From assembly GCA_023426545.1 (NCBI GenBank), contig JAFAAN010000164.1, positions 1 to 57,437 on the forward strand: 57,437 bases of DNA, given 5' to 3'. A model generated the notes under the pieces. That model saw only the letters and a list, made by a program, of their open reading frames with translations, searched no databases and was not told the DNA's origin. This DNA comes from Pseudomonadota bacterium (lineage in GTDB: Bacteria; Myxococcota; Myxococcia; Myxococcales; Myxococcaceae). Below, one piece after another: positions 1 through 8,860 of the stretch (positions are counted from its first letter, which is position 1; each line of letters opens with the position of its first letter). The position numbers and the translations under genes were made by a program.

Positions 1-1
1 C

Positions 2-1645
2 TCCAGCCCTGGCCTGCGCAGCCGCCCCGGCAGCGACGGTGGACGGCCGGGCAGTGACAGCGGCCGCCCCGGCAGCGAGGGAGGGCGCCGCCCCACCGCG
101 AGCGCCCCGGGCACGCGCCGGCCGACAAGCAGCGGCATCCGGCGGATGACGAATCCCCAGCTCCCCCGCGCCGAGACCGGCGCGCGGCGGACCTACACGT
201 CCGAGCGCCCCGCGCCCGCGCTGGACGCGGAGCCGAGGACCGACGCGGGCGACGCGCCCGCCGACGGCGACGAGCCCACCACCCAGGCGCATCCCGCCGT
301 GGGCACCTATGTCACGAACGGCTATCGCACCTCCGTGGACGAGGCCCGCGACGCGCTCGCGCGCGAGGAAGCCGCGCGCGTGGCGCAGGGCCAGGAGAAG
401 GCGCGCACCCTGACGATGCGCGTCTTCGTCGTCGCCGGGGTGCTGCTCTTCATCGGCGTGCTCTACAAGCTGGTCATCGCGCGCGAGTCGACGTTCGAGG
501 ACATGGACGCGTCCACGACCACGCTCTGGCTCTCCTCCAAGCCGCCGGGCGCCTCCGTGCGGCTCAACGACCGGACGCAGCAAGGCGTCACGCCGATGAT
601 GGTCGAGGTGAAGCTCGGCGAAGCCAACACGCTGGTCCTGACGCTCCCCGGCCACCTGCCCTGGACCAAGCGCTTCACGCCCACCTCGAGCCTGGTGAAG
701 CCCCTGACGGCGGAGCTGACGCGCGCCCTCGAGGCCGAGCCGCCCCCGCCACAGGCACCTCTGGCCCAGGCCGCCCAGGCCGTCGCGCCGGCCGCCGGGG
801 ACGACGCCTCGGCAGAAGATGCCAACGTGCCCCCGGCCGAGGACGGCGAGAGCGCCACGCAGGTGGCGGCGGAGCAAGCCGCGCTCCCCGCGTCACGGCC
901 GATGAACGAAGAGGACTACCCCACCCGCATGCTGGTGCTGCGGCCCCGGTACAACGCGGCTCCGCTGGGCGAGTACCCCACCGCGAGCATCGAGCTGAAC
1001 CCCGGCACGACGTACTCGGTGTGGACGCAGGGCAGCGCCGCGCTGGCCGAGGGCCGGGGCGCCGCGTCCGGCACGCTGGCCTACTTCATCGAGGGCGACG
1101 CGCCGGTGGACAGCAGCTTCGGGCTGCTCGGCGCGTCGATGCGCACCATCAAGGGCGCCCGGAAGCTCCACGTCTTCGCGCTGGACGACAACGGCCCGGA
1201 CGACAACAGCGGCACGGTGCGCATCAACGTCCGTCAGTCCGCCTACGTCCCGCCGCGCGCGTTCAACTTCGACGCGAAGGAGAACGCGCTGCAATTGAAA
1301 CCCGAGCACCAGCTGGTGCTGCGCGGCCTCAACCCCGCCTCCACCTACCTGCTCACCGTGCGCGACGACTTCGCGGAGCTGCGCCCGGGCCCCCAGGGCC
1401 GCGTGCGTCAGGTCCTGTGCGTGGAGCGCGGCCCGGAGCCCGCCTCCGTGCGCGCCACCCACCGCATCCTCCAGACCGGCAAGCGCTACCAGCTGACGGG
1501 CGCCGAGGACCTGCGCTGCACCTTCCCGGACACGCAGGTGAGCGACAACCAGGGCGCCTTCGAGGTGGACATCGTCGACGTGACGGACCTGTCCCGCAAG
1601 GAGCGCGCCGAGGCGCTGAAGGGCGCGCGCCGCTCGGAGCGGTAG
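2..1645 (+). CDS. PEGA-domain membrane protein, C-terminal part, open at left edge
   Basis: The reading frame has no stop back to base 2, and the first in-frame ATG (146) lacks a ribosome binding site, so the true start is probably outside the window. The upstream part encodes three tandem heptads of the form RPGS-D/E-G/S-G, then a disordered Pro/Arg-rich linker. One transmembrane helix follows (about 94-112 counted from the ATG at 146), then a PEGA-like beta domain (about 127-185, with SSKPPGASVRLND) and a long extracytoplasmic region. Myxobacterial Ser/Thr kinases often have this order: cytoplasmic kinase, linker, one helix, PEGA domain outside. A kinase N-terminus upstream is therefore inferred, not seen. 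An independent 499-residue protein starting at 146 is the alternative. The gene converges on gyrB. Confidence 0.7.
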   Translation, partial: SSPGLRSRPGSDGGRPGSDSGRPGSEGGRRPTASAPGTRRPTSSGIRRMTNPQLPRAETGARRTYTSERPAPALDAEPRTDAGDAPADGDEPTTQAHPAVGTYVTNGYRTSVDEARDALAREEAARVAQGQEKARTLTMRVFVVAGVLLFIGVLYKLVIARESTFEDMDASTTTLWLSSKPPGASVRLNDRTQQGVTPMMVEVKLGEANTLVLTLPGHLPWTKRFTPTSSLVKPLTAELTRALEAEPPPPQAPLAQAAQAVAPAAGDDASAEDANVPPAEDGESATQVAAEQAALPASRPMNEEDYPTRMLVLRPRYNAAPLGEYPTASIELNPGTTYSVWTQGSAALAEGRGAASGTLAYFIEGDAPVDSSFGLLGASMRTIKGARKLHVFALDDNGPDDNSGTVRINVRQSAYVPPRAFNFDAKENALQLKPEHQLVLRGLNPASTYLLTVRDDFAELRPGPQGRVRQVLCVERGPEPASVRATHRILQTGKRYQLTGAEDLRCTFPDTQVSDNQGAFEVDIVDVTDLSRKERAEALKGARRSER

Positions 1646-1660
1646 CGGCCACGCGCGCGA

Positions 1661-1692
1661 GCCACCTGCCCAGGGTCCGGCAGGCTGGTGGC
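1661..1692. terminator. Candidate bidirectional terminator between converging genes
   Basis: The arms gccacc (1661-1666) and ggtggc (1687-1692) pair, continued by tgcc (1667-1670) with ggca (1679-1682) around a 4-nt bulge. It lies between the stop of the PEGA gene and the stop of gyrB. No T tract is present, as is common in very GC-rich genomes. Confidence 0.4.
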
Positions 1693-1758
1693 CCGGCTCG
1701 ACAAGGACGGGAAAGACACGTGGGCGCGGGGCCCACGCGTCTCTCCAGCGGACGGGAC

Positions 1759-4209
1759 TCAGATGTCCAGGTTCTGCACGTCCAGGGCGTTGCGCTCGAT
1801 GAACTCGCGGCGCGGCTCCACCGCCTCGCCCATCAGCAGCGAGAAGATTTCGTCGCTCTCCACCGCGTCCTCCACCCGCACCTGGAGCAGCGTGCGCGTG
1901 GCCGGGTTCATCGTCGTCTCCCAGAGCTGCTCCGGGTTCATCTCGCCCAGCCCCTTGTAGCGCTGCAGGCCCAGGCCCCGCTGCGCGTCCTTGCGCACGG
2001 CGGCGAGCACCTCCTGCACCGAGAAGACGGTCACCTCACCGGCGTCCACGCGGACCTTGTACGGCGGCTTGCCCAGCGCCGTGAAGGCGTCGCGCAGCGC
2101 CGCCAGCTCCACGTACTCCGGCGATGACAGGAAGGCGTGGTCGAACACCGTCTCCCGCATGGCGCCGTTCACGTCGGAGTGGAACACCAGCTTCCTCGTG
2201 TCGTGCTCGGCGTCCTGCACCACCTCATGGCGCACCCGGCCCAGCACGTCCGGCATGCGGCGCTCGAAGGTCTCGTAGGCCGCCTTCACCGCCGCCTCCA
2301 GGGCCGCCTCGTCCGTCAGCGCCTCCGCCGACAGCCGCGCGCCCTGCACCAGCGCGTCCACCACCCGCGCGTCACGGCGCTTGGCCTGCTTCTCCAGGCG
2401 CTCCTCGTACGTAATCACCTTCTCCAGCAGCGCCTTCAGCTCCGCGCCGCCCAGCTCGCCCGCGGGCGTCAGCACGCGCGAGTGCTCCGAGGCAATCTTG
2501 AGCAGGTACTCGTTGAGCGCGTGCTCGTCCTTGACGTACTGGTCCTTCTTGTTGCGCGTGACTTTGTAGAGCGGCGGCTGCGCGATGTAGAGGTAGCCCT
2601 TCTGGAGCAGCTCCGGCATCTGCCGGAAGAAGAAGGTGAGCAGCAGCGTGCGGATGTGGCTGCCGTCCACGTCGGCGTCCGTCATCAGGATGATGCGGTG
2701 GTAGCGCGCCTTCTCCGGGTCGTAGTCCTCCGCGCCGATGCCCGTGCCGAGCGCCGTGATGAGGGTCACGATTTCGGCGCTGGTGAGCATCTTCTCGAAG
2801 CGGGCCTTCTCCACGTTGAGGATCTTGCCGCGCAGCGGAAGGATGGCCTGGTTGCGCCGGTCGCGGCCCTGCTTGGCGGAGCCGCCTGCGGAGTCACCCT
2901 CCACGATGTAGAGCTCGCTCTCGTTCGGGTCGCGGCTCTGACAGTCCGCCAGCTTGCCCGGGAGCCCGCCGCCGTCCAGCACGCCCTTGCGGCGCACCGT
3001 CTCGCGCGCCTTGCGCGCGGCCAGCCGCGCCCGGCAGGCGTCGCCAATCTTCGCCACGACCTTCTTGGCGACCCCCGGCGTCTCTTCCAGGAAGGAGCCG
3101 AGCTGGTCGTTCACCATCTGCTCGACCAGGCCCTTCACCTCGCTGTTGCCCAGCTTCGTCTTCGTCTGCCCCTCGAACTGGGGGTTGGTCAGCTTGACGG
3201 AGATGACCGCGGACAGGCCTTCGCGCGCGTCCTCACCGGTGGGCGTCTCCTTGAGGTCCTTCCAGAGGCCGCCCTTCTCCGCGTAGCTGTTGAGCGTGCG
3301 CGTCAGCGCCGCCTTGAAGCCGGACAGGTGGCTGCCACCCTCGTGGGTGTTGATGTTGTTCGCGAAGGTGTAGATGCGCTCATCGTAGCCGTCATTCCAC
3401 TGCATCGCGATTTCGAGCGTGACGCCCTCGCGCTCCGCCTTGAAGGCGATGGGCTTGTCGTGGAGCGTCTGCTTCGACTTGTTGAGGTACTCCACGAACG
3501 AGGAGATGCCTCCGTCGAACTTGAAGTCGTGCTCCTTGTTCGTGCGCTCGTCGCGGACGACGATGTGCAGGCCCGCGTTGAGGAAGGCCAGCTCGCGCAG
3601 GCGCTGGCTGAGCGTCTCGAAGTTGAACTCCACCAGCTCCATCACGGTGGGGTCCGGCTTGAAGGCGATGTACGTCCCGCGCTTGTCGGTGGTGCCCACC
3701 TCGCGCGGCGGCGTATCCGGGATGCCCTGCGCGTACGACTGCTCGTAGACCTTGCCGTTGCGGTGGTGGACGCGGACCCGGAACCACTCCGAGAGGAAGT
3801 TGACGCAGGTGACGCCCACGCCGTGGAGGCCACCGGACACCTTGTAGGCGCCGTTGCCGAACTTGCTGCCGGCGTGCAGCTCCGTGAGGACGACCTCCAG
3901 GGTGTCCTTGCCGGGGAACTTGGGGTGGGGGCCCACGGGGATGCCGCGCCCGTTGTCCTGCACGCTCAAGGAGCCATCCACGTGGATGACGACCTCGATG
4001 TCGGTGCAGTACCCGGCGAGCGACTCGTCCACCGCGTTGTCGACGACCTCGTACACGAGCTTGTGGAGCCCGTAGGCCATCGTGTCGCCGATGTACATGC
4101 CGGGACGCTTCCGGACCGCCTCGCGGCCCTCGAGCTTGGTGATGCTGTCCGTCCCATACTCCACGGGCGGCGGGGCAACCGCCGGGCCGGTAGCGGGGGT
4201 CTTTTCCAT
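1759..4209 (-). CDS. gyrB: DNA gyrase subunit B
   Basis: ATPase subunit of the type II topoisomerase that introduces negative supercoils; it pairs with GyrA, which is not in the window. The 816-residue protein has the GHKL ATPase at the N-terminus (KRPGMYIG and a DNGRGIP box), a transducer domain, then the TOPRIM metal-binding motifs EGDSAGG (about 435) and DADVDGSH (about 510). The extended insert seen in Gram-negative GyrB follows, then the tail motif QRYKGLGEMNPEQLW near 750-760, which marks GyrB rather than ParE. A longer frame reaches 4260, but the ATG at 4209 has AAGGA about 9 bases upstream and starts as GyrB proteins do. It is on the same strand as recF and dnaN, which lie upstream in the direction of transcription. 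Confidence 0.97.
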   Translation of the reverse strand: MEKTPATGPAVAPPPVEYGTDSITKLEGREAVRKRPGMYIGDTMAYGLHKLVYEVVDNAVDESLAGYCTDIEVVIHVDGSLSVQDNGRGIPVGPHPKFPGKDTLEVVLTELHAGSKFGNGAYKVSGGLHGVGVTCVNFLSEWFRVRVHHRNGKVYEQSYAQGIPDTPPREVGTTDKRGTYIAFKPDPTVMELVEFNFETLSQRLRELAFLNAGLHIVVRDERTNKEHDFKFDGGISSFVEYLNKSKQTLHDKPIAFKAEREGVTLEIAMQWNDGYDERIYTFANNINTHEGGSHLSGFKAALTRTLNSYAEKGGLWKDLKETPTGEDAREGLSAVISVKLTNPQFEGQTKTKLGNSEVKGLVEQMVNDQLGSFLEETPGVAKKVVAKIGDACRARLAARKARETVRRKGVLDGGGLPGKLADCQSRDPNESELYIVEGDSAGGSAKQGRDRRNQAILPLRGKILNVEKARFEKMLTSAEIVTLITALGTGIGAEDYDPEKARYHRIILMTDADVDGSHIRTLLLTFFFRQMPELLQKGYLYIAQPPLYKVTRNKKDQYVKDEHALNEYLLKIASEHSRVLTPAGELGGAELKALLEKVITYEERLEKQAKRRDARVVDALVQGARLSAEALTDEAALEAAVKAAYETFERRMPDVLGRVRHEVVQDAEHDTRKLVFHSDVNGAMRETVFDHAFLSSPEYVELAALRDAFTALGKPPYKVRVDAGEVTVFSVQEVLAAVRKDAQRGLGLQRYKGLGEMNPEQLWETTMNPATRTLLQVRVEDAVESDEIFSLLMGEAVEPRREFIERNALDVQNLDI

Positions 4210-4347
4210 GTGAAACTGTCCTTGGGAAAAGGAGCCTTGCAACAGGTCCGTGCGTACCACTTCAAGGCACGTCGAACAAGGTTAACGAGGACTCGCAAGG
4301 CTGCGTAAACATTCGTGAAATCCACCCGGCCGCCCGCTTGGGAGGCG

Positions 4348-4365
4348 CCCCCCGCGCAAGGGGGG
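4348..4365 (-). terminator. Candidate terminator after the PH-like membrane gene
   Basis: Six C and six G bases (4348-4353, 4360-4365) form a strong stem with the loop gcgcaa. It sits directly after the stop codon of the leftward gene at 4367 and upstream of the gyrB start, so it could separate the two transcripts. There is no T tract. Confidence 0.4.
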
Positions 4366-4366
4366 T

Positions 4367-4825
4367 TCAGGCGTCGAAACGGGGCGGCGGGAGGCGGTCC
4401 TCCAGCGCCGCGATCAACTCCTCGAAAACAGCCTTGCGGGCAAAGAGATGCCGGGTGACGAGCACCCGGCCCTCCTCCTTGAGGAACAGGGCGAGCACGC
4501 CCCCCTTGCGGCCAATCCGGCGCACGGAGTCAATCTGCCCCCAGTGCAGGTCCAGCTCCCGCGGGCTGAAGGGCCGGGCCACGCGCACGCCCCGCGCGTC
4601 CAGCGTGACGCCCCAGCCGGAGCGGGGCCGCAGCCGGTGGAAGGACACCAGGAAGGCCAACATCAGGCCCGCGGAGACACCGGCGCGGGCCATGGCCTGG
4701 ACGCCGCCCTCGGCGCGGGCATCGGCCAGGGCCCAGGCCGTCAGGACGGCCAGCGCGCACGCCCCCGCGAAGAGGGCGATGCGGGTGGCTCGGGGGTCGA
4801 AGGCATAGAAGCGCGGGCTGCTCAT
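4367..4825 (-). CDS. Small membrane protein with PH-like domain
   Basis: 152 residues. Two hydrophobic helices lie in the first half (IALFAGACALAVLTAWALA and AGVSAGLMLAFLVSF). A beta-rich C-terminal half has the look of bacterial PH domains in membrane proteins (GWGVTLDARGVRVARPF, then a WGQIDSVRRIGRKGG segment). No function can be assigned; the family resemblance is inference. The frame runs far upstream to 5485 as a shadow of the acetyltransferase gene. The ATG at 4825 is chosen because it begins the membrane protein proper and has a purine-rich stretch just upstream. It is divergent from the acetyltransferase, with about 100 bases between the starts. Confidence 0.7.
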   Translation of the reverse strand: MSSPRFYAFDPRATRIALFAGACALAVLTAWALADARAEGGVQAMARAGVSAGLMLAFLVSFHRLRPRSGWGVTLDARGVRVARPFSPRELDLHWGQIDSVRRIGRKGGVLALFLKEEGRVLVTRHLFARKAVFEELIAALEDRLPPPRFDA

Positions 4826-4928
4826 GGGTGTGCCCCTGCACCCTAATCCTCCCGGCGCGCGGGTGCGCGGTTTTGAGCGCCGCGTGTGTTCTCCGGCGGG
4901 CGGAGCGTGCCCTACGCTTCGCCGTCCC

Positions 4929-5684
4929 ATGACGAATGCCGACCTGAGCGCGCGCCTGCTGACGAACGTCATCGCCTTCAAGCACCTCCAGCGGGAGCGG
5001 AGCACGCTGCGCCACCTGGGCCTGCCGGGCGTGGACGCCTTCTGCCTGCCGGAGTCCCCGGAGCGCCTGCGCAACCAGCAGGCGTACTTCCGCGACGCCG
5101 GGGCGCTCGCCGCCGCCCTCCCCGCCCTGGAGGACTTCTTCCGGGGCCTGGGCGTCACCGCCTGGCGCGTCGCGGTGCTGCCCGGAGACGCGGAGGGCCG
5201 GCGGGTGCTGGCGGGCGCCGGCTTCCACCCCGACGCCGTCCGGCTGGACGCCATGGGGCTGGCGCTGGAGGACGTGCCGGACACCCCGCCCGACCGGCCC
5301 CTGGAGGCGTCGGAGACGCAGGACGACATGGTCGCCATCAACAAGCGCACGTGGAGCCAGATGGCCGACCAACTCGACGTCTGGACGCGGCCGCCGCGGC
5401 TGCCCGTGTACACGCTGGTGGCGAAGGAGGCCGGCGTCCCCCTGGCCTGTGGCATGGCCCGGGACATGGGCGACACCGCCGGCATCTACATGGTCGCCAC
5501 GGTGCCCGAGGCCCGGGGCCGGGGCCTGGCCGCCCAGGTGATGCGCGGGCTGCACCACCACGCGCGGGCGCGGGGGATGAAGGCCGCGGTGCTCCAGGCG
5601 ACGCCCGAGGCCAAGCCGCTGTACCAGCGCCTGGGCTACCGGGACCTGGGCGCGTGGGAGAACTGGGGCCGCCCGGGCGCCTGA
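4929..5684 (+). CDS. GNAT family N-acetyltransferase
   Basis: 251 residues. The C-terminal half carries the GNAT acetyl-CoA binding signature: the beta-4 strand GIYMVATVPEARGRGLA followed by the alpha-3 helix, with the R-G-R-G-x-A pyrophosphate loop at about residue 195, then LYQRLGYRDLG near the end, which is the typical beta-6/alpha-4 region. The N-terminal half looks like a degenerate second GNAT-like domain, with another VLAGAGFHPD segment near residue 100, so this may be a tandem GNAT. The substrate is unknown. The frame opens at 4824, but the ATG at 4929 is preferred because the upstream residues are Pro/Arg-rich and unlike the family. Confidence 0.85.
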   Translation: MTNADLSARLLTNVIAFKHLQRERSTLRHLGLPGVDAFCLPESPERLRNQQAYFRDAGALAAALPALEDFFRGLGVTAWRVAVLPGDAEGRRVLAGAGFHPDAVRLDAMGLALEDVPDTPPDRPLEASETQDDMVAINKRTWSQMADQLDVWTRPPRLPVYTLVAKEAGVPLACGMARDMGDTAGIYMVATVPEARGRGLAAQVMRGLHHHARARGMKAAVLQATPEAKPLYQRLGYRDLGAWENWGRPGA

Positions 5685-5735
5685 GCCCGCGGATGGCCAC
5701 CGGCGCCCATCACCGCCGCCCCGGGACGTCCTATT

Positions 5736-5761
5736 CCCTGGCCCCGGCGCGAGCGCCAGGG
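5736..5761. terminator. Candidate bidirectional terminator
   Basis: ccctggc (5736-5742) pairs with gccaggg (5755-5761) across a 12-base loop. It lies between the stop of the GNAT gene and the stop of the converging XRE-EIIA gene. Confidence 0.4.
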
Positions 5762-5790
5762 CCGTGGAGCCCGCCCACAGGTGGCGCGGC

Positions 5791-6609
5791 TCAGCGCAGC
5801 GCCTCCACCTCCGACAAGGCGGCGAGCACCTGGGCCGGCTGGTGGAGCTCCAGCAGCCGGTCCGCCAGCCCGTAGGCGGCCAGCCGCGCCACGTGCGCCA
5901 GCCGCACCAGCCGGGCGCTGCCGTGCCCGCCGTCGAGCGCCGCCACCACCAGCCGCAGGGGCTGGCCGTCCGGGGTGTCCCCCTTCAAGGGCTTCGCCAG
6001 CGTCACCAGGGCCGCGGTGGGCACCGCGCCGGGCACGGAGACATGCGGCACCGCCACCCCCGCGCCCACCGCGCACGAGGACTCCTCGCCGCGCTCCCGC
6101 AGGCCCTTCACCAGCAGCGCCGCGTCCACGCCGGGCCGGGCCGCCGCCAGGCGCTCGGCCACCACGTCCAGCACGTCGTCCCAGCCCGCGCAGGACAGCT
6201 GGAGCACCACCCGCTCCGGCGCCAGGAGCGGCGCCAGCGGGGGCACGGGCGCGTCCGCCCGCGCGCCGCGCACGGGGAACTCCGCGTCGAGGAAGTCGCG
6301 CACCCGCGCGAGCTGCGCCCCGGACAGGCGCCGGCGGGCAATCTCCAGGAAGAGCGCCCCGGCGCCCGGTACCTCCTCCAGGTAGCCCGCGACGTAGGGG
6401 CTCACGCGGTTGGCGACGTCCATGAGCAGCGCGGGCGGGACGTCCAGCTCGCGGGCAATGGCGGACAGGCGCTCGGGCGTGGGCGCCGCGTCCACGCCGT
6501 TCTCCACGCGGCTGAGGTAGGCGCTGGACACGCCGATGCGGCGGGCCAGGTCCCGCAGGGACAGGCCCGCGTCCACGCGCAGCAGCCGAAGGGTGGCTCC
6601 CAGGTGCAT
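5791..6609 (-). CDS. XRE regulator fused to a PTS EIIA domain
   Basis: 272 residues with two domains. Residues 3-65 are a Cro/C1-type helix-turn-helix (LRLLRVDAGLSLRDLARRIG, then SSAYLSRVENG). Residues about 130-268 match the PTS EIIA type 2 (fructose/Ntr) fold, including the phospho-acceptor context AVPHVSVPG with His189. EIIA-Ntr proteins in Proteobacteria regulate potassium transport and other targets through their phosphorylation state. The ATG overlaps the TGA of the upstream antiporter gene (TGATG), which implies translational coupling and a joint role. A regulator that senses PTS phosphorylation and controls the antiporter is inferred. The frame extends upstream to 6780 inside the antiporter gene, but only the ATG at 6609 starts a normal XRE domain. 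Confidence 0.88.
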   Translation of the reverse strand: MHLGATLRLLRVDAGLSLRDLARRIGVSSAYLSRVENGVDAAPTPERLSAIARELDVPPALLMDVANRVSPYVAGYLEEVPGAGALFLEIARRRLSGAQLARVRDFLDAEFPVRGARADAPVPPLAPLLAPERVVLQLSCAGWDDVLDVVAERLAAARPGVDAALLVKGLRERGEESSCAVGAGVAVPHVSVPGAVPTAALVTLAKPLKGDTPDGQPLRLVVAALDGGHGSARLVRLAHVARLAAYGLADRLLELHQPAQVLAALSEVEALR

Positions 6610-8759
6610 CAGCTCCTCACAGGCAGTGCGCGGGCCGCGTGGGCCCCCGCGCCAACGGCTTCCGAGGTGGCCTCCGCCGCCGGCTCCGGCGTCGCGTCGC
6701 ACACCACCAACATCGAGCCCGGCACGTCGCGCACGATGCGCTCGCGCTGCAGGCCGAACACCTTGTCCTCCAGGCCCCACTGCGCGCCCATGCCCACGAT
6801 GACCAGGTCATAGCCGCGGCGCGCCTCGTCCAGCGCGGCCTCGTCCGGCGCGGCGCTGCGCACCGCCTTCAGCGTCACCCCGCCCTCCGACTCCGGGAAC
6901 AGCGCGTCCACCTGCGCCTGGGCCGCGCCATGGCCGTCCCCGTCCGACGTCACGTGCAGCACCGTCACCTCCGCGCCGGACTGCCGCATCAGCCGCCGGG
7001 CCAGCGCCAGGGCCGCGCGGTCATGCTGGCTGCCGACGAAGGGCACCAGCACGCGCCGCACGTCGTCCGCCAGGCCGCGGTCCACCAGCACCGCCACCGG
7101 GCCACACGCCTCCTGCATCACCTGGCGCACCGTGCCCCCCAGCACCGTCTGGCTGAAGAGCGGCTTGTGCCAGCCCAGCAGCACCAGGTCCGCGCGCCGG
7201 GCCTTCGCCGTGCGGCAGATGTCCTGCGCGGGCTCGGCGGAGACGAACGACAGCGGCCGCACGGAGAGCCCCAGGCTCTCGGCCCGCCACAGCAGCGGCG
7301 TCAGGGCGCTGTCCTCCTCCGGGTCCCGCTGCTGCTCGGGGCGCAGCGACGCGCGCTCCGGCGACACCAGGTGCAGCGCGTGGAGCTGCGCGCCCTCCTC
7401 CCCGCCCGTCAGCGAGCGCGCCAGGGTGGCCATGCCCGGCCCCGCCTGCCCGTGCGACACGCACATCAGCACGCTGTAGGGCGCGGGTCCCGGCTCCACC
7501 GGCAGCGGCAACACCACCCTGTCCCGCGCCAGCTCCTCCGTTGGATACATCCAGCGCAGCAGCGGCGTGGTGACGAACGTCGTCACGAGCGCCATCAGCA
7601 CCATCATCGTGAAGAGCTGGGGCGAGATGACTCCCAGGTCCAGGCCGATGTTGAGCACGATGAGCTCCATCAGGCCACGCGTGTTCATCAGGATGCCGAT
7701 GGCCCCCGCCTCGCGCCACCGCAGGCCCGTCAGCCGCGCCGCCACCGCGCTGCCGCCGAACTTGCCCACGCAGGCCAGCAGGATGATGACCCCGCACGTC
7801 ACCCAGGCCTCCGCGCTGTCCAGCAGGCCAATCTGCGTGCGCAGGCCGCTGAAGGCGAAGAAGATGGGCAGCAACAGCACCACCGCCACGTCCTCCAGGC
7901 GCTCCGCCAGCGACTCCGCCAGCCGGCCCTCCTTGGGAATCACCGCGCCGAAGAGGAAGGCCCCGAACAGCGCGTGGATGCCGATGAGCTCCGTCACGCC
8001 CGCGGAGGCCAGCAGCAGCACCAGCGTCCCGGCCACCACGTTCTGGGTGAGGCCCTCGCGGCTGGCCACCCGCGCGCCCAGCCTCGCGAGGAAGGGACGC
8101 ACCACCATCAACATGAAGGCGATGTAGCCCAGCGCGAGCACGGTGGTGAGCGCCGCGTGCGCCAGGTCCGCCGCGCGGACGATGGAGACGACGAAGGCCA
8201 GCAGGCACCACGCGGTGACGTCGTCCACCGCCGCGCAGGCGATGGCCACCGTCCCCACCTTCGACTGGAGCAGCCCGCGCTCGGTGAGGATGCGCGCCAG
8301 CACCGGGAAGGCGGTGATGCTCATCGCCACGCCCATGAAGAGCACGAACGACGTGAAGGGGACCTCCGGCGACGACAGGCTCTTGTAGAGCCACAGCGCA
8401 CCCGCGGCGGCGCCCAGCGCGAAGGGCACGACGATGCTGGAGTGGCTGATGGCCACCGACGCGTGCCCGCGGCCCTTCAGCAGCCGGGGGTCCAGCTCCA
8501 GGCCGATGAGGAACATGAACAGCACCAGGCCCACCTGGCTGAGCATGGTCAGCACCGGCATGGACGAGGCCGGGAACAGCGCGCCCATGACGTCCGGCGC
8601 CAGCCACCCCAGCAACGACGGCCCCAGGACGATGCCCGCCACCACCTCCGCGATGACCAGCGGTTGTCCCAACCACCGCGCGCCGCGGCCGATGAGCCGC
8701 GACAAGCCGATGATGACGATGAGCTGCAGTATCAGCAGCGCGAGCGCGTTGGTGTGCAT
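6609..8759 (-). CDS. CPA2-type cation/proton antiporter with two C-terminal USP domains
   Basis: 716 residues. The first 400 or so form a Kef/NhaP-like CPA2 antiporter with about 12 membrane helices. Family landmarks are GQPLVIAEVVAGIVLGPSLLG, FLIGLELDP, the paired acids in ACAAVDDVTAW (about 180) and GAFLFGAVIPKEG. The cytoplasmic remainder holds two UspA-like folds (about 435-575 and 595-700) with segments such as ADLVLLGWHKP and YDLVIVGMG. Monovalent cation/H+ exchange at the inner membrane is known for the family; the ion cannot be read from sequence. The ATG at 8759 has GGAGG 4 bases upstream and begins a typical first helix, so the longer frame to 8849 is rejected. It is coupled to the downstream XRE-EIIA gene. 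Confidence 0.93.
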   Translation of the reverse strand: MHTNALALLILQLIVIIGLSRLIGRGARWLGQPLVIAEVVAGIVLGPSLLGWLAPDVMGALFPASSMPVLTMLSQVGLVLFMFLIGLELDPRLLKGRGHASVAISHSSIVVPFALGAAAGALWLYKSLSSPEVPFTSFVLFMGVAMSITAFPVLARILTERGLLQSKVGTVAIACAAVDDVTAWCLLAFVVSIVRAADLAHAALTTVLALGYIAFMLMVVRPFLARLGARVASREGLTQNVVAGTLVLLLASAGVTELIGIHALFGAFLFGAVIPKEGRLAESLAERLEDVAVVLLLPIFFAFSGLRTQIGLLDSAEAWVTCGVIILLACVGKFGGSAVAARLTGLRWREAGAIGILMNTRGLMELIVLNIGLDLGVISPQLFTMMVLMALVTTFVTTPLLRWMYPTEELARDRVVLPLPVEPGPAPYSVLMCVSHGQAGPGMATLARSLTGGEEGAQLHALHLVSPERASLRPEQQRDPEEDSALTPLLWRAESLGLSVRPLSFVSAEPAQDICRTAKARRADLVLLGWHKPLFSQTVLGGTVRQVMQEACGPVAVLVDRGLADDVRRVLVPFVGSQHDRAALALARRLMRQSGAEVTVLHVTSDGDGHGAAQAQVDALFPESEGGVTLKAVRSAAPDEAALDEARRGYDLVIVGMGAQWGLEDKVFGLQRERIVRDVPGSMLVVCDATPEPAAEATSEAVGAGAHAARALPVRS

Positions 8760-8770
8760 CCGGCCTCCAC

Positions 8771-8794
8771 GTAAAGTGTTAAGCTGGCACTTAC
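8771..8794 (-). promoter_or_regulatory. Inverted repeat upstream of the antiporter gene, candidate operator
   Basis: gtaaagtg (8771-8778) and cacttac (8788-8794) form an imperfect inverted repeat in a locally AT-richer stretch, a few bases upstream of the antiporter ribosome binding site. Size and position fit a dimeric XRE repressor site. The XRE-EIIA protein of the same operon is the obvious candidate, by inference only. Confidence 0.35.
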
Positions 8795-8860
8795 CAATGC
8801 CCTTTTGAGGCGTCAATATGTGGGGGACGCAGTGCGTCACCGGGCACACGCCTGCCTGCT

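Noticed and set aside
2137..4308. Long plus-strand open frame opposite gyrB
   Set aside because: It is the antisense shadow of gyrB. Its composition (His, Arg, Leu, Val repeats without domains) is the typical result of GC-rich third positions.
6639..8774. Plus-strand open frame of about 700 codons opposite the antiporter
   Set aside because: Gln/His/Arg-rich shadow with no motif, while the antiporter frame shows clear domains.
8785..8800. Sigma-54-like TGGCAC with following ATGC
   Set aside because: The spacing is one base off and the orientation points away from the antiporter gene.
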